The notes: generated by a model not told the origin, from the letters alone. 64,000 nucleotides of DNA from Xanthostigma xanthostigma (GCA_963575645.1 OY754466.1:31094001-31158000); one strand, 5' to 3'. Counted from the stretch's first letter, positions 52,101 through 64,000 are shown. Made by a program: numbers and translations.

Positions 52101-55100
52101 TATAGGCAAAATTGCTTTATTTTACAAAGGTAAGTCTATTTTCACTATAACATATAGGTTTGGATCATTCTCTCATAAGAAAATGCAAACTGCATATTAT
52201 ACATTATTTTAACGCATACAAGCAGTTTTTACATGATTTATGACAATTAGGGGCAAATGAGTCCTTATAGGCAAAATTGCTTTATTTCATGAAGGTAAGT
52301 CTATTTACACTATAACAAACAGGTTTGGATCATTCTCTCATAAGAAAATGCAAACTGCATATTAACCATTTTTTTAACGCTGACAAGCAGTTTTTACACG
52401 CTTTATGACAATTAGAAGCAAATGAGTCTCTCTAGGCAAAATTGCTTTATTTCATGAAGGTAAGTCTATTTACACTATAACATTCAGGTTTGGATCATTC
52501 TCTCATAAGAAAATGTAAACTGCATATTAACTATTATTTTAACGCATACAAGCAGTTTTTACATGCTTTATGACAATTAGGGGCAAATGGGTCCTTATAA
52601 GCAAAATTGCTTTATTTCATGAAGGTTAGTCTATTTTCACTATAACATTCAGGGTTGGATCGTTCTCTCATAAAAAAATGCAAACTGCATATTATCCATT
52701 ATTTTAACGCATACAAGCAGTTTTTACATGCTTTATTACAATTAGGGGCAAATGAGTCCTTATAGGCAAAATTGCTTTATTTCATGAAGGTAAGTCTATT
52801 TTCACTATAACATTCAGGTTTGGATCGTTCTCTCATAAGAAAATGCAAACTGCATATTAACCATTATTTTAACGCATACAAGCAGTTTTTACATGCTTTA
52901 TGACAATTAGGGGCAAATGAGTCCTTATAGGCAAAATTGCTTTATTTCATAAAGGTAAGTCTATTTAGACTATAACATTCAGGTTTGGATCATTCTCTCA
53001 TAAGAAAATGCAAACTGCATATTAACCATTATTTTAACCCTGACAAGCAGTTTTTACATGCTTTACGACAATTAGGTGCAAATGAGTCCTTATAGGCAAA
53101 ATTGCTTTATTTCATGAGGGTAAGTCTATTTACACTATAACATTCAGGTTTGGATCATTCTCTCATAAAAAAATGCAAACTGCATATTAACCATTATTTT
53201 AACGCATACAAGCAGTTTTTACATGCTTTATGACAATTAGGGGCAAATAAGTCCTTATAGGCAAAATTGCTTTATTTCATGAAGGTAAGTCTATTTCCAC
53301 TATAACATTCAGGTTTGGATCATTCTCTCATAAGAAAATGCAAACTGCATATTAACAATTATTTTAACGCAGACAACCAGTTTTTACATGCTTTACGACA
53401 ATTAGGTGTAAATGAGTCCTTATAGGCAAAATTGCTTTATTTCATGAGGGTTAGTCTATTTACACTATAACAATTACGTTTGGATCATTCTCTCATAAGA
53501 AAATGCAAACTGCATATTTACTATCATTTTAACGCTTACAAGCAGTTTTTACATGCTTTATGACAATTAGGTGCAAATAAGTCCTTATAGGCAAAATTGC
53601 TTTATTTCATGAGGGTAAGTCTATTTACACTATAACATTCAGGTTTGGATCATTCTCTCATAAGAAAATGCAAACTGCATATTAACCATTATTTTAACGC
53701 ATACAAGCAGTTTTTACATGCTTTATGACAATTAGGGGCAAATGCGTCCTTATAGGCAAAATTGCTTTATTTAATGAAGGTTAGTCTATTTACACTATAA
53801 CATTCAGGTTTAGATCATTCTCTCATAAGAAAATGCAAACTGCATATCAACCATTATTTTAACGCAGCCAAGCAGTTTTTACATGCTTCACGACAATTGC
53901 GTGCAAATGAGTCCTTATAGGCAAAATTGCTATATTTTACAAAGGTAAGTCTATTTTCACTATAACATTCAGGTTTGGATCATTCTCTCATAAGAAAATG
54001 CAAACTGCATATTAACTATTATTTTAACGCATACAAGCAGTTTTACATGCTTTATGACAATTAGGGGCAAATGGGTCCTTATAGGCAAAATTGCTTTATT
54101 TCATGAAGGTTAGTCTATTTACACTATAACATTCAGGTTTGGATCTTTCTCTCATAAGAAAATGCAAACTGCATATTAACCATTATTTAAACGCAGACAA
54201 GCAGTTTTTACATGCTTTACGACAATTAGGTGCAAATGAGTCTTTATAGGCAAAATTGCTTTATTTCATGAAGGTAAGTCTATTTACACTATAACATTTA
54301 GGTTTGGATCATTCTCTCATAAGAAAATGCAAACTGCATATTAACCATTATTTTAACGCATACAAGCAGTTTTTACAAGTTTATGACAATTAGGTGCAAA
54401 TGAGTCCTTATAAGCAAAATTGCTTAATTTCATGAGGGTTAGTCTATTTACACTATAACATTTAGGTTTGGATCATTCTTTCATAAGAAAATGCAAACTG
54501 CATATTTACTATCATTATAACGCATACAAGCAGGTTTTACATGCTTTATGACAATTAGGGGCAAATGAGTCCTTATAGGCAAAATTGCTTTATTTAATGA
54601 AGGTTAGTCTATTTACACTATAACATTCAGGTTTGGATCATTCTCTCATAAGAAAATGCAAACTGCATATTTACTATCATTATAACGCATACAAGCAGTT
54701 TTTACATGCTTTATGACAATTAGGGGCAAATGAGTCCTTATAGGCAAAATTGCTTTTTTTCATTAAGGTAAGTCTATTTAGACTATAACATTCAGGTTTG
54801 GATCATTCTCTCATAAGAAAATGCTAACTGCATATTAACCATTATTTTAACCCTGACAAGCAGTTTTTACATGCTTTACGACAATTAGGTGCAAATGAGT
54901 AAAGGCAAAATTGCTTTATTTCATGAGGGTAAGTCTATTTACACTATAACATTCAGGTTTGGATCATTCTCTCATAAGAAAATGCAAACTGCATATTAAC
55001 CATTATTTTAACGCATACAAGCAGTTTTTACATGCTTTATGACAATTAGGGGCAAATAAGTCCTTATAGGCAAAATTGCTTTATTTCGTGAAGGTAAGAC

Positions 55101-55207
55101 TATTTACACTATAACATTCAGGTTTGGATCATTCTCTCATAAGAAAATGCAAACTGCATATTAACCATTATTTTAACGCAGACAAGCAGTTTTTACATGC
55201 TTTACGA
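49106..55207 (+). repeat. Intermediate region with an older copy of the unit
   Basis: About 37 monomers. 49331 carries TCTATTAATTACACTATAAC, the AAT insertion without the later C-to-A change, and so a likely ancestor. 49680-50215 holds a local repeat of ATTTTAAGGAAGACAAG monomers about 330 bp apart. 51700-53900 aligns with 33388-35400 at 18,323 to 18,490 bp (markers AACCCTGAC 51716, CAATCTGCAT 52021, ATTAGAAGC 52411, CAATTACG 53471) with more mismatches than the 9,078 bp copies and one extra monomer. No gene was seen. Confidence 0.78.
54826..54990 (+). repeat. Recombinant monomer with a 4 bp deletion
   Basis: Approximate limits of a copy that starts as the AACCCTGAC form (54849) but reads GCAAATGAGTAAAGGC, lacking CCTT against the usual AGTCCTTAAAGGC, then continues TTGCTTTATTTCATGAGG instead of the TTGTTTTATTTCACAAAGG normally linked to it. 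The switch lies within about 20 bp, which suggests an exchange point. Confidence 0.65.
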
Positions 55208-58200
55208 CAATTAGGTGCAAATGAGTCCTCATAGGCAAAATTGCTTTATTTCATGAGGGTTAGTCTATTTACACTATAACATTTAGGTTTGGATCATTCT
55301 CTCATAAGGAAATGCAAACTGCATATTTACTATCATTTTAACGCTTACAAGCAGTTTTTACATGCTTTATGACAATTAGGGCAAAGGGGCCCTTATAGGC
55401 AAAATTGCTTTATTTTACAAAGGTTAGTCTATTTTCACTATAACATTCAGGTTTGGATCATTCTCTCATAAGAAAATGCAAACTGCCTATTAACCATTAT
55501 TTTAACGCACACAAGCAGTTTTTACATGCTTTATGACAATTAGGGGCACATGAGTCCTTATAGGCAAAATTGCTTTATTTCATGAAGGGTAAGTCTATTT
55601 ACACTATAACATTCAGGTTTGGATCTTTCTCTCATAAGAAAATGCAAACTGCATATATACCATTATTTAAACGCAGACAATCAGTTTTTACATGCTTTAC
55701 GACAATTAGGTGCAAATGAGTCTTTATAGGAAAAATTGCTTTATTTCATGAGGGTAAGTCTACTTACACTATAACATTTAGGTTTGGATCATTCTCTCAT
55801 AAGAAAATGCAAACTGCATATTAACCAATATTTTAACGCATACAAGCAGTTTTTACAAGCTTTATGACAATTAGGTGCAAATGAGTCCTTATAGGCAAAA
55901 TTGCTTAATTTCATGAGGGTTAGTCTATTTACACTATAACATTTAGGTTTGGATCATTCTTTCATAAGAAAATGCAAACTGCATATTTACTATCAATATA
56001 AAGCATACAAGCAGTTTTTACATGCTTTATGACAATTAGGGGCAAATGAGTCCTTATAGGCAAAATTGCTTTATTTCATGAGGGTAAGTCTATTTACACT
56101 ATAACATTCAGGTTTGGATCATTCTCTCATAAGAAAATGCAAACTGCATATTAACCATTATTTTAACGCATACAAGCAGTTTTTACATGCTTTATGACAA
56201 TTAGGGGTTAATGAGTCCTTATAGGCAAAATTGCTTTATTTCATGAAGGTTAGTCTATTTACACTATAACATTCAGGTTTGGATTATTCTCTCATAAGAA
56301 AATGCAAACTGCATATTAACCATTATTTTAACGCAGACAAGCAGTTTTTACATGCTTCACGACAATTGCGTGTAAATGAGTCCTTATAGGCCAAATTGCT
56401 TTATTTTACAAAGGTAAGTCTATTTACACTATATCATTCAGGTTTGGATCATTCTCTCATAAGAAAATGCAAACTGCATATTAACCATTATTTTAACGCA
56501 TTCAAGCAGTTTTTACATGCTTTATGACAATTAGGGGCAAATGAGTCCTTATAGGCAAAATTGCTTTATTTCATTAAGGGTAAGTCTATTTACACTATAA
56601 CATTCAGGTCTGGATCTTTCTCTCATAAGAAAATGCAAACTGCATATTAGCCATTATTTAAACGCAGACAAGCAGTTTTTACATGCTTTACGACAATTAG
56701 GTGCAAATGTGTCTTTATAGGCAAAATTGCTTTATTTCATGAGGGTAAGTCTATTTACACTATAACATTCAGGTTTGGATCATTCTCTCATAAGAAAATG
56801 CAAACTGCATATTAACCATTATTTTAACGCTGACAAGCTGTTTTTACATGCTTTACGACAATTAGGTGCAAATGAGTCCTTATAGGCAAAATTGCTTTAT
56901 TTCATGAGGGTTAGTCTATTTACACTATAACATTTAGGTTTGGATCATTCTTTCATAAGAAAATGCAAACTGCATATTTACTATCATTTTAACGCATACA
57001 AGCAGTTTTTACATGCTTTATGACTATAAGGGGCAAACGAGTCCTTATAGGCAAAATTGCTTTATTTCATGAAGGTAAGTCTATTTACACTATAACATTC
57101 AGGTTTGGATCATTCTCTCGTAAGAAAATGCAAACTGCATATTAACCATTTTTTTAACGCTGACAAGCTGTTTTTACATGCTTTACGACAATTAGGTGTA
57201 AATGAGTCCTTATAAGCGAAATTGCTTTATTTCACAAAGGTAAGTTTACTTACACTATAACATTCAGGTTTGGATCATTCTCTCACAAGAAAATGCAAAC
57301 TGCATATTAACTATTATTTTAATGCATACAAGCAGTTTTTACATGCTTTATGACAATTAGGTGCAAATGAGTCCTTATAGGCAAAATTGCTTTATTTCAT
57401 GAGGGTAAGTCTATTTACACTATAACATTCAGGTTTGGATCATTCTCTCATAAGAAAATGCAAACTGCATATTAACCATTATTTTAACGCAGAGAAGCAG
57501 TTTTTACATGCTTCACGACAATTGCGTGCAAATGAGTCCTTATAGGCAAAATTGCTTTATTTTACAAAGGTAAGTCTATTTACACTATAACATTCAGGTT
57601 TGGATCATTCTCTCATAAGAAAATGCAAACTGCATATTAACCATTATTTTAACGCATACAAGCAGTTTTTACAAGTTTTATGACAATTAGGGGCAAATGA
57701 GTCCTTATAGGCAAAATTGCTTTATTTCATGAGGGTTAGTCTATTTACACTATAACATTTAGGTTTGGATCATTCTTTCATAAGAAAATGCAAACTGCAT
57801 ATTTACTATCATTTTAACGCATACAAACAGTTTTTACATGCTTTATGACTATTAGGGGCAAACGAGTCCTTATAGGCAAAATTGCTTTATTTCATGAAGG
57901 TAAGTCTGTTTACACAATAACATTCAGGTTTGGATCATTCTCTCGTAAGAAAATGCAAACTGCATATTAACCATTTTTTTAACGCTGACAAGCAGTTTTT
58001 ACATGCTTTACGACAATTAGGTGTAAATGAGTCCTTATAAGCGAAATTGCTTTATTTCACAAAGGTTAGTTTACTTACACTATAACATTCAGGTTTGGAT
58101 CATTCTCTCACAGGAAAATGCAAACTGCATATTAACCATTATTTTAACGCATTCAAGCAGTTTTTACATGCTTTATGACAATTAGGGGCAAATGAGTCCT

Positions 58201-58637
58201 TATAGGCAAAATTGCTTTATTTCATTAAGGGTAAGTCTATTTACACTATAACATTCAGGTCTGGATCTTTCTCTCATAAGAAAATGCAAACTGCATATTA
58301 GCCATTATTTAAACGCAGACAAGCAGTTTTTACATGCTTTACGACAATTAGGTGCAAATGTGTCTTTATAGGCAAAATTGCTTTATTTCATGAGGGTAAG
58401 TCTATTTACACTATAACATTCAGGTTTGGATCATTCTCTCATAAGAAAATGCAAACTGCATATTAACCATTATTTTAACGCATACAAGCAGTTTTTACAA
58501 GTTTTATGACAATTAGGTGCAAATGAGTCCTTATAGGCAAAATTGCTTTATTTCATGAGGGTTAGTCTATTTACACTATAACATTTAGGTTTGGATCATT
58601 CTTTCATAAGAAAATGCAAACTGCATATTTACTATCA
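55208..58637 (+). repeat. Duplicated 21-monomer segment, copy 2
   Basis: Copy of 26325-29754 at 28,883 bp. It differs at a few scattered sites and in a compact patch at 56831-56856. Its right part overlaps the third copy of the large unit, because 28770-29754, 31414-32398, 40492-41476 and 57653-58637 are all copies of one six-monomer stretch. Confidence 0.88.
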
Positions 58638-61600
58638 ATATAAAGCATACAAGCAGTTTTTACATGCTTTATGACAATTAGGGGCAAATGGGTCCTTATA
58701 GGCAAAATTGCTTTATTTCATGAAGGTTAGTCTATTTTCACTATAACATTCAGGGTTGTACCGTTCTCTCATAAGAAAATGCAAACTGCATATTATCCAT
58801 TATTTTAACGCATACAAGCAGTTTTTACATGCTTTATGACAATTAGGGGCAAATGAATCCTTATAGGCAAAATTGCTTTATTTCATGAAGGTAAGTCTAT
58901 TTTCACTATAACATTCAGGTTTGGATCGTTCTCTCATAAGAAAATGCAAACTGCATATTAACCATTATTTTAACGCATACAAGCAGTTTTTACATGCTTT
59001 ATGACAATTAGGGGCAAATGGGTCCTTATAGGCAAAATTGCTTTATTTCATGAAGGTTAGTCTATTTTCACTATAACATTCCGGTTTGGATCGTTCTCTC
59101 ATAAGAAAATGCAAACTGCATATTATCCATTATTTTAACGCATACAAGCAGTTTTTACATGCTTTATGACAATTAGGGGATAATGAGTCCTTATTGGCAA
59201 AATTGCTTTATTTTACAAAGGTAAGTTTATTTTCACTATAACATTCAGGTTTGGATCATTCTCTCATAAGAAAATGCAAACTGCTTATTATACATTATTT
59301 TAACGCATACAAGCAGTTTTTACATGCTTTATGACAATTAGGGGCAAATGAGTCCTTATAGGCAAAATTGCTTTATTTCATGAAGGTAAGTCTATTTTCA
59401 CTATAACATTCAGGTTTGGATCGTTCTCTCATAAGAAAATGCAAACTGCATATTAACCATTATTTTAACGCATACAAGCAGTTTTTACATGCTTTATGAC
59501 AATTAGGGGCAAATGAGTCCTTATAGGCAAAATTGCTTTATTTGATAAAGGTAAGTCTATTTAGACTATAACATTCAGGTTTGGATCATTCTCTCATAAG
59601 AAAATGCAAACTGCATATTAACCATTATTTTAACCCTGACAAGCAGTTTTTACATGCTTTACGACAATTAGGTGCAAATGAGTCCTTAAAGGCAAAATTG
59701 TTTTATTTCACAAAGGTAAGTCTCCTTTCATTATAACATTCAGGTTTGGATCATTCTCTCATAATAAAATGCAAACTGCATATTAACCATTATTTTAACG
59801 CAGAGAAGCAGTTTTTACATGCTTCACGACAATTGCGTGCAAATGAGTCCTTATAGGCAAAAATGCTTTATTTTACAAAGGTAAGTCTATTTACACTATA
59901 ACATTCAGGTTTGGATCATTCTCTCATAAGAAAATGCAATCTGCATATTAACCATTATTTTAACGCATACAAGCAGTTTTTACATGCTTTATGACAATTA
60001 GGGGATAATAAGTCCTTATAGGCAAAATTGCTTTATTTTACAAAGGTAAGTCTATTTTCACTATAACATATAGGTTTGGATCATTCTCTCATAAGAAAAT
60101 GCAAACTGCATATTATACATTATTTTAACGCATACAAGCAGTTTTTACACGCTTTATGACAATTAGAAGCAAATGAGTCTTTCTAGGCAAAATTGCTTTA
60201 TTTCATGAAGGTAAGTCTATTTACACTATAACATTCAGGTTTGGATCATTCTCTCATAAGAAAATGTAAACTGCATATTAACCATTATTTTAACGCAGAC
60301 AAGCAGTTTTTACATGGTTTACGACAATTAGGTGCAAATAAGTCCTTAAAGGCAAAATTGTTTTATTTCACAAAGGTAAGTCTACTTTCACTATAACATT
60401 CAGGTTTGGATCGTTCTCTCATAAGAAAATGCAAACTGCATATTAACCATTATTTTAACGCATACAAGCAGTTTTTACATGCTTTATGACAATTAGGGGC
60501 AAATGGGTCCTTATAGGCAAAATTGCTTTATTTCATGAAGGTTAGTCTATTTTCACTATAACATTCAGGGTTGGATCGTTCTCTCATAAGAAAATGCAAA
60601 CTGCATATTATCCATTATTTTAACGCATACAAGCAGTTTTTACATGCTTTATGACAATTAGGGGCAAATGAATCCTTATAGGCAAAATTGCTTTATTTCA
60701 TGAAGGTAAGTCTATTTTCACTATAACATTCAGGTTTGGATCGTTCTCTCATAAGAAAATGCAAACTGCATATTAACCATTATTTTAACGCATACAAGCA
60801 GTTTTTACATGCTTTATGACAATTAGGGGCAAATGAGTCCTTATAGGCAAAATTGCTTTATTTCATAAAGGTAAGTCTATTTAGACTATAACATTCAGGT
60901 TTGGATCATTCTCATAAGAAAATGCAAACTGCATATTAACCATTATTTTAGCGCATACATGCAGTTTTTACATGCTTTATGACAATTAGGGGCAAATAAG
61001 TCCTTATAGGCAAAATTGCTTTATTTCATGAAGGTAAGTTTATTTCCACTATAACATTCAGGTTTGGATCATTCTCTCATAAGAAAATGCAAACTGCATA
61101 TTAACAATTATTTTAACGCAGACAAGCAGTTTTTACATGCTTTACGACAATTAGGTGTAAATGAGTTCTTATAGGCAAAATTGCTTTATTTCATGAGGGT
61201 TAGTCTATTTACACTATAACAATTACGTTTGGATCATTCTCTCATAAGAAAATGCAAACTGCATATTTACTATCATTTTAACGCTTACAAGCAGTTTTTA
61301 CATGCTTTATGACAATTAGGTGCAAATAAGTCCTTATAGGCAAAATTGCTTTATTTCATGAGGGTAAGTCTATTTACACTATAACATTCAGGTTTGGATC
61401 ATTCTCTCATAAGAAAATGCAAACTGCATATTAACCATTATTTTAACGCATACAAGCAGTTTTTACATGCTTTATGACAATTAGGGGCAAATGCGTCCTT
61501 ATAGGCACAAATGCTTTATTTAATGAAGGTTAGTCTATTTACACTATAACATTCAGGTTTGGATCATTCTCTCATAAGAAAATGCAAACTGCATATCAAC

Positions 61601-63466
61601 CATTATTTTAACGCAGCCAAGCAGTTTTTACATGCTTCACGACAATTGCGTGCAAATGAGTCCTTATAGGCAAATTTGCTTTATTTTACAAAGGTAAGTC
61701 TGTTTTCACTATAACATTCAGGTTTGGATCATTCTCTCATAAGAAAATGCAAACTGCATATTAACCATTATTTTAACGCATACAAGCAGTTTTTACATGC
61801 TTTATGACAATTAGGGGCAAATGAGTCCTTATAGGCAAAATTGCTTTATTTCATGAAGGGTAAGTCTATTTACACTATAACATTCAGGTTTGGATCTTTC
61901 TCTCATAAGAAAATGCAAACTGCATATTAACCATTATTTAAACTTAGACAAGCAGTTTTTACATGCTTTACGACAATTAGGTGCAAATGAGTCTTTATAG
62001 GCAAAATTGCTTTATTTAATGAAGGTAAGTCTATTAATTACAATATAACATTTAGGTTTGGATCATTCTCTCATAAGAAAATGCAAACTGCATATTAACC
62101 ATTATTTTAACGCATACAAGCAGTTTTTACAAGTTTATGACAATTAGGTGCAAATGAGTCCTTATAAGCAAAATTGCTTAATTTCATGAGGGTTAGTCTA
62201 TTTACACTATAACATTTAGGTTTGGATCATTCTTTCATTAGAAAATGCAAACTGCATATTTACTATCATTATAATGCATACAAGCAGGTTTTACATGCTT
62301 TATGACAATTAGGGGCAAATGAGTCCTTATAGGCAAAATTGCTTTATTTCATGAAGGTTAGTCTATTTACACTATAACATTCAGGTTTGGATCATTCTCT
62401 CATAAGAAAATGCAAACTGCATATTAACCATTTTTTTAACGCTGACAAGCAGTTTTTACATGCTTTATGACAATTAGAAGCAAATGAGTCTTTATAGGCA
62501 AAATTGCTTTATTTCATGAAGGTAAGTCTATTTACACTATAACATTCAGGTTTGGATCATTCTCTCATAAGAAAATGTAAACTGCATATTAACCATTATT
62601 TTAAGGCAGACAAGCAGTTTTTACATGCTTCACGACAATTGCGTGCAAATGAGTCCTTATAGGCAAAATTGCGTTATTTTACAAAGGTATATCTATTTTC
62701 ACTATAACATTCAGGTTTGGATCGTTCTCTCATAAGAAAATGCAAACTGCATATTAATCATTATTTTAACGCATACAAGCAGTTATTACATGCTTTATGA
62801 CAATTAGGGGCAAATGAGTCCTTATAGGCAAAATTGCTTTATTTCATGAGGGTAAGTCTATTTACACTATAACATTCAGGTTTGGATCATTCTCTCATAA
62901 GAAAATGCAAACTGCATATTAACCATTATTTTAACGCATACAAGCAGTTTTTACATGCTTTATGACAATTAGGGGCAAATGAGTCCTTATAGGCAAAATT
63001 GCTTTATTTCGTGAAGGTAAGTCTATTTACACTATAACATTCAGGTTTGGATCATTCTCTCATGAGAAAATGCAAACTGCATATTAACCATTATTTTAAC
63101 GCAGACAAGCAGTTTTTACATGCTTTACGACAATTAGGTGCAAATGAGTCCTCATAGGCAAAATTGCTTTATTTCATGAGGGTTAGTCTATATACACTAT
63201 AACATTTAGGTTTGGATCATTCTCTCATAAGGAAATGCAAACTGCATATTTACTATCATTTTAACGATTACAAGCAGTTTTTACATGCTTTATGACAATT
63301 AGGGGCAAAGGGGTCCTTATAGGCAAAATTGCTTTATTTTACAAAGGTTAGTCTATTTTCACTATAACATTCAGGTTTGGATCATTCTCTCATAAGAAAA
63401 TGCAAACTGCCTATTAACCATTATTTTAACGCATACAAGCAGTTTTTACATGCTTTATGACAATTA
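57607..63466 (+). repeat. Third, shorter copy of the large unit
   Basis: Aligns with unit copy 2 at 17,161 bp up to about 62280 (TACAAGTTTT 57670, AACCCTGAC 59632, two-base deletion 60910, AAT insertion 62033) and at 14,521 bp from there to about 63466. The 2,640 bp difference is exactly the internal repeat, which is single here. A few changes separate it from copies 1 and 2: GGGTTGTACCG at 58754, CATACAAGC near 59136 against CATACAAAC, TTATTGGC near 59192, ATAATAAAATG near 59761 and TTTAATGAAG near 62015. Confidence 0.87.
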
Positions 63467-64000
63467 GGGGCACATGAGTCCTTATAGGCAAAATTGCTTT
63501 ATTTCATGAAGGGTAAGTCTATTTACACTATAACATTCAGGTTTGGATCTTTCTCTCATAAGAAATTGCAAACTGCATATATACCATTATTTAAACGCAG
63601 ACAAGCAGTTTTTACATGCTTTACGACAATTAGGTGCAAATTAGTCTTTATAGGCAAAATTGCTTTATTTCATGAGGGTAAGTCTACTTACACTATAACA
63701 TTTAGGTTTGGATCATTCTCTCATAAGAAAATGCAAACTGCATATTTACTATCATTATAAAGCATACAAGCAGTTTTTACATGCTTTATGACAATTAGGT
63801 GCAAATGAGTCCTTATAAGCAAAATTGCTTTATTTCATGAGGGTAAGTCTATTTTCACTATAACATTCAGGTTTGGATCGTTCTCTCATAAGAAAATGCA
63901 AACTGCATATTAACCATTGTTTTAACCCTGACAAGCAGTTTTTACATGCTTTACGACAATTAGGTGCAAATGAGTCCTTAAAGGCAAAATTGTTTTATTT
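63233..64000 (+). repeat. Right edge, copy of 50695-51792
   Basis: Matches the earlier region at 12,538 bp, then 12,373, then 12,208 after about 63740. Each step is one 165 bp monomer, so single monomers were gained or lost between copies. Markers: AGAAATTGC (63561), GCAAATTAGTC (63636) and ATTGTTTTAACCCTG (63916). The array runs off the window inside a monomer at TTGTTTTATTT. Confidence 0.85.

Larger units (their letters stand above)
1..64000. repeat. Satellite array, 165 bp monomer, fills the window
   Basis: The motif ATTCTCTCATAAG recurs at 1, 166, 331, 496, 662 and 827, and keeps recurring every 165 bp, give or take 1-4 bp indels, to the end of the window, apart from two switches of strand. 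Length divided by period gives about 388 monomers. Neighbouring monomers look roughly 88-97% alike, and distant ones can be identical because they sit in duplicated segments. Nothing else interrupts the array. Monomers of 150-180 bp organised in higher-order repeats are common in centromeric and pericentromeric satellites of plants and animals, and 165 bp is close to one nucleosome plus linker. Location and function are inferred, not shown. I do not recognise the family. Confidence 0.98.
23007..64000 (+). repeat. Forward satellite block 2
   Basis: About 248 monomers in + orientation running off the right end of the window. It is dominated by large duplicated segments, described separately. 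Monomers carrying GGGGATAAT and the 3 bp AAT insertion (TCTATTAATTAC) belong to this block. No gene, mobile element or unique DNA interrupts it. Confidence 0.95.

Noticed and set aside
63494..63760. Open reading frame of 88 codons with the same repeating peptide
   Set aside because: Same frame and same monomer variants as 51193-51375, because this region is a copy of that one. It is a by-product of the repeat, not a gene.
1..64000. CRISPR-like array
   Set aside because: There is no alternation of short identical repeats with unique spacers. The full 165 bp is repeated and variable throughout.
1..64000. CENP-B box
   Set aside because: No match to the core pattern TTCG-N4-A-N2-CGGG was seen on either strand in the monomer variants inspected. 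The few CpGs lie in other contexts.
1..64000. Telomeric repeats suggested by TTAGG inside CAATTAGGGG
   Set aside because: The motif occurs once per monomer as part of the satellite and is never in tandem.
1..64000. Promoter-like ACTATAAC or other TATA-like strings
   Set aside because: They recur at a fixed phase in every monomer of an AT-rich satellite, and nothing downstream looks transcribed or coding.

Overview
The whole 64 kb window is one AT-rich satellite DNA array. A 165 bp monomer (about 31-32% GC when counted by hand on one representative copy) is repeated roughly 388 times head to tail. I see no gene, RNA gene, transposable element, microsatellite block or unique sequence inside it. 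The monomer length, the higher-order repeats and the array size fit centromeric, pericentromeric or other heterochromatic satellite of a eukaryotic chromosome. I do not recognise the family and cannot name the species. Below, monomer phase 1 is the first base of ATTCTCTCATAAG, and strand '+' means monomers read in that direction.

Layout: (1) 1-11441, about 69 monomers in + orientation, including a 12-monomer tandem duplication (1331-5291) and a 6-monomer tandem duplication (5722-7683). (2) 11443-23006, about 70 monomers in inverted orientation, with a loose 4-monomer higher-order repeat and three copies of a 9-11 monomer segment. (3) 23007-64000, about 248 monomers in + orientation. This third block is built from large copied segments: a tandem pair of 9,078 bp units (about 30902-49105) in which I found no mismatch at the places checked, an internal 2,640 bp shift repeat in each unit, a third slightly diverged copy lacking that internal repeat (57607-63466), a second segment pair (26325-29754 and 55208-58637), and an older, more diverged copy at about 51700-53900.

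The polarity switches are sharp. The left junction has 2 bp of shared sequence. The right junction is blunt. The two flanking + blocks would rejoin in register with only about 7 bp lost, while both ends of the inverted block fall in the same 12-14 bp of the monomer, around the palindrome TTCATGAA. This looks more like insertion of a reversed, near-integral run of about 70 monomers than a simple in-place inversion. Monomers fall into recurring subtypes told apart mainly at phases 30-55, 70-95 and 115-145, and shared private variants let the order of the duplications be partly reconstructed. All alignments were made by eye, so boundaries carry an uncertainty of tens of bases unless stated.
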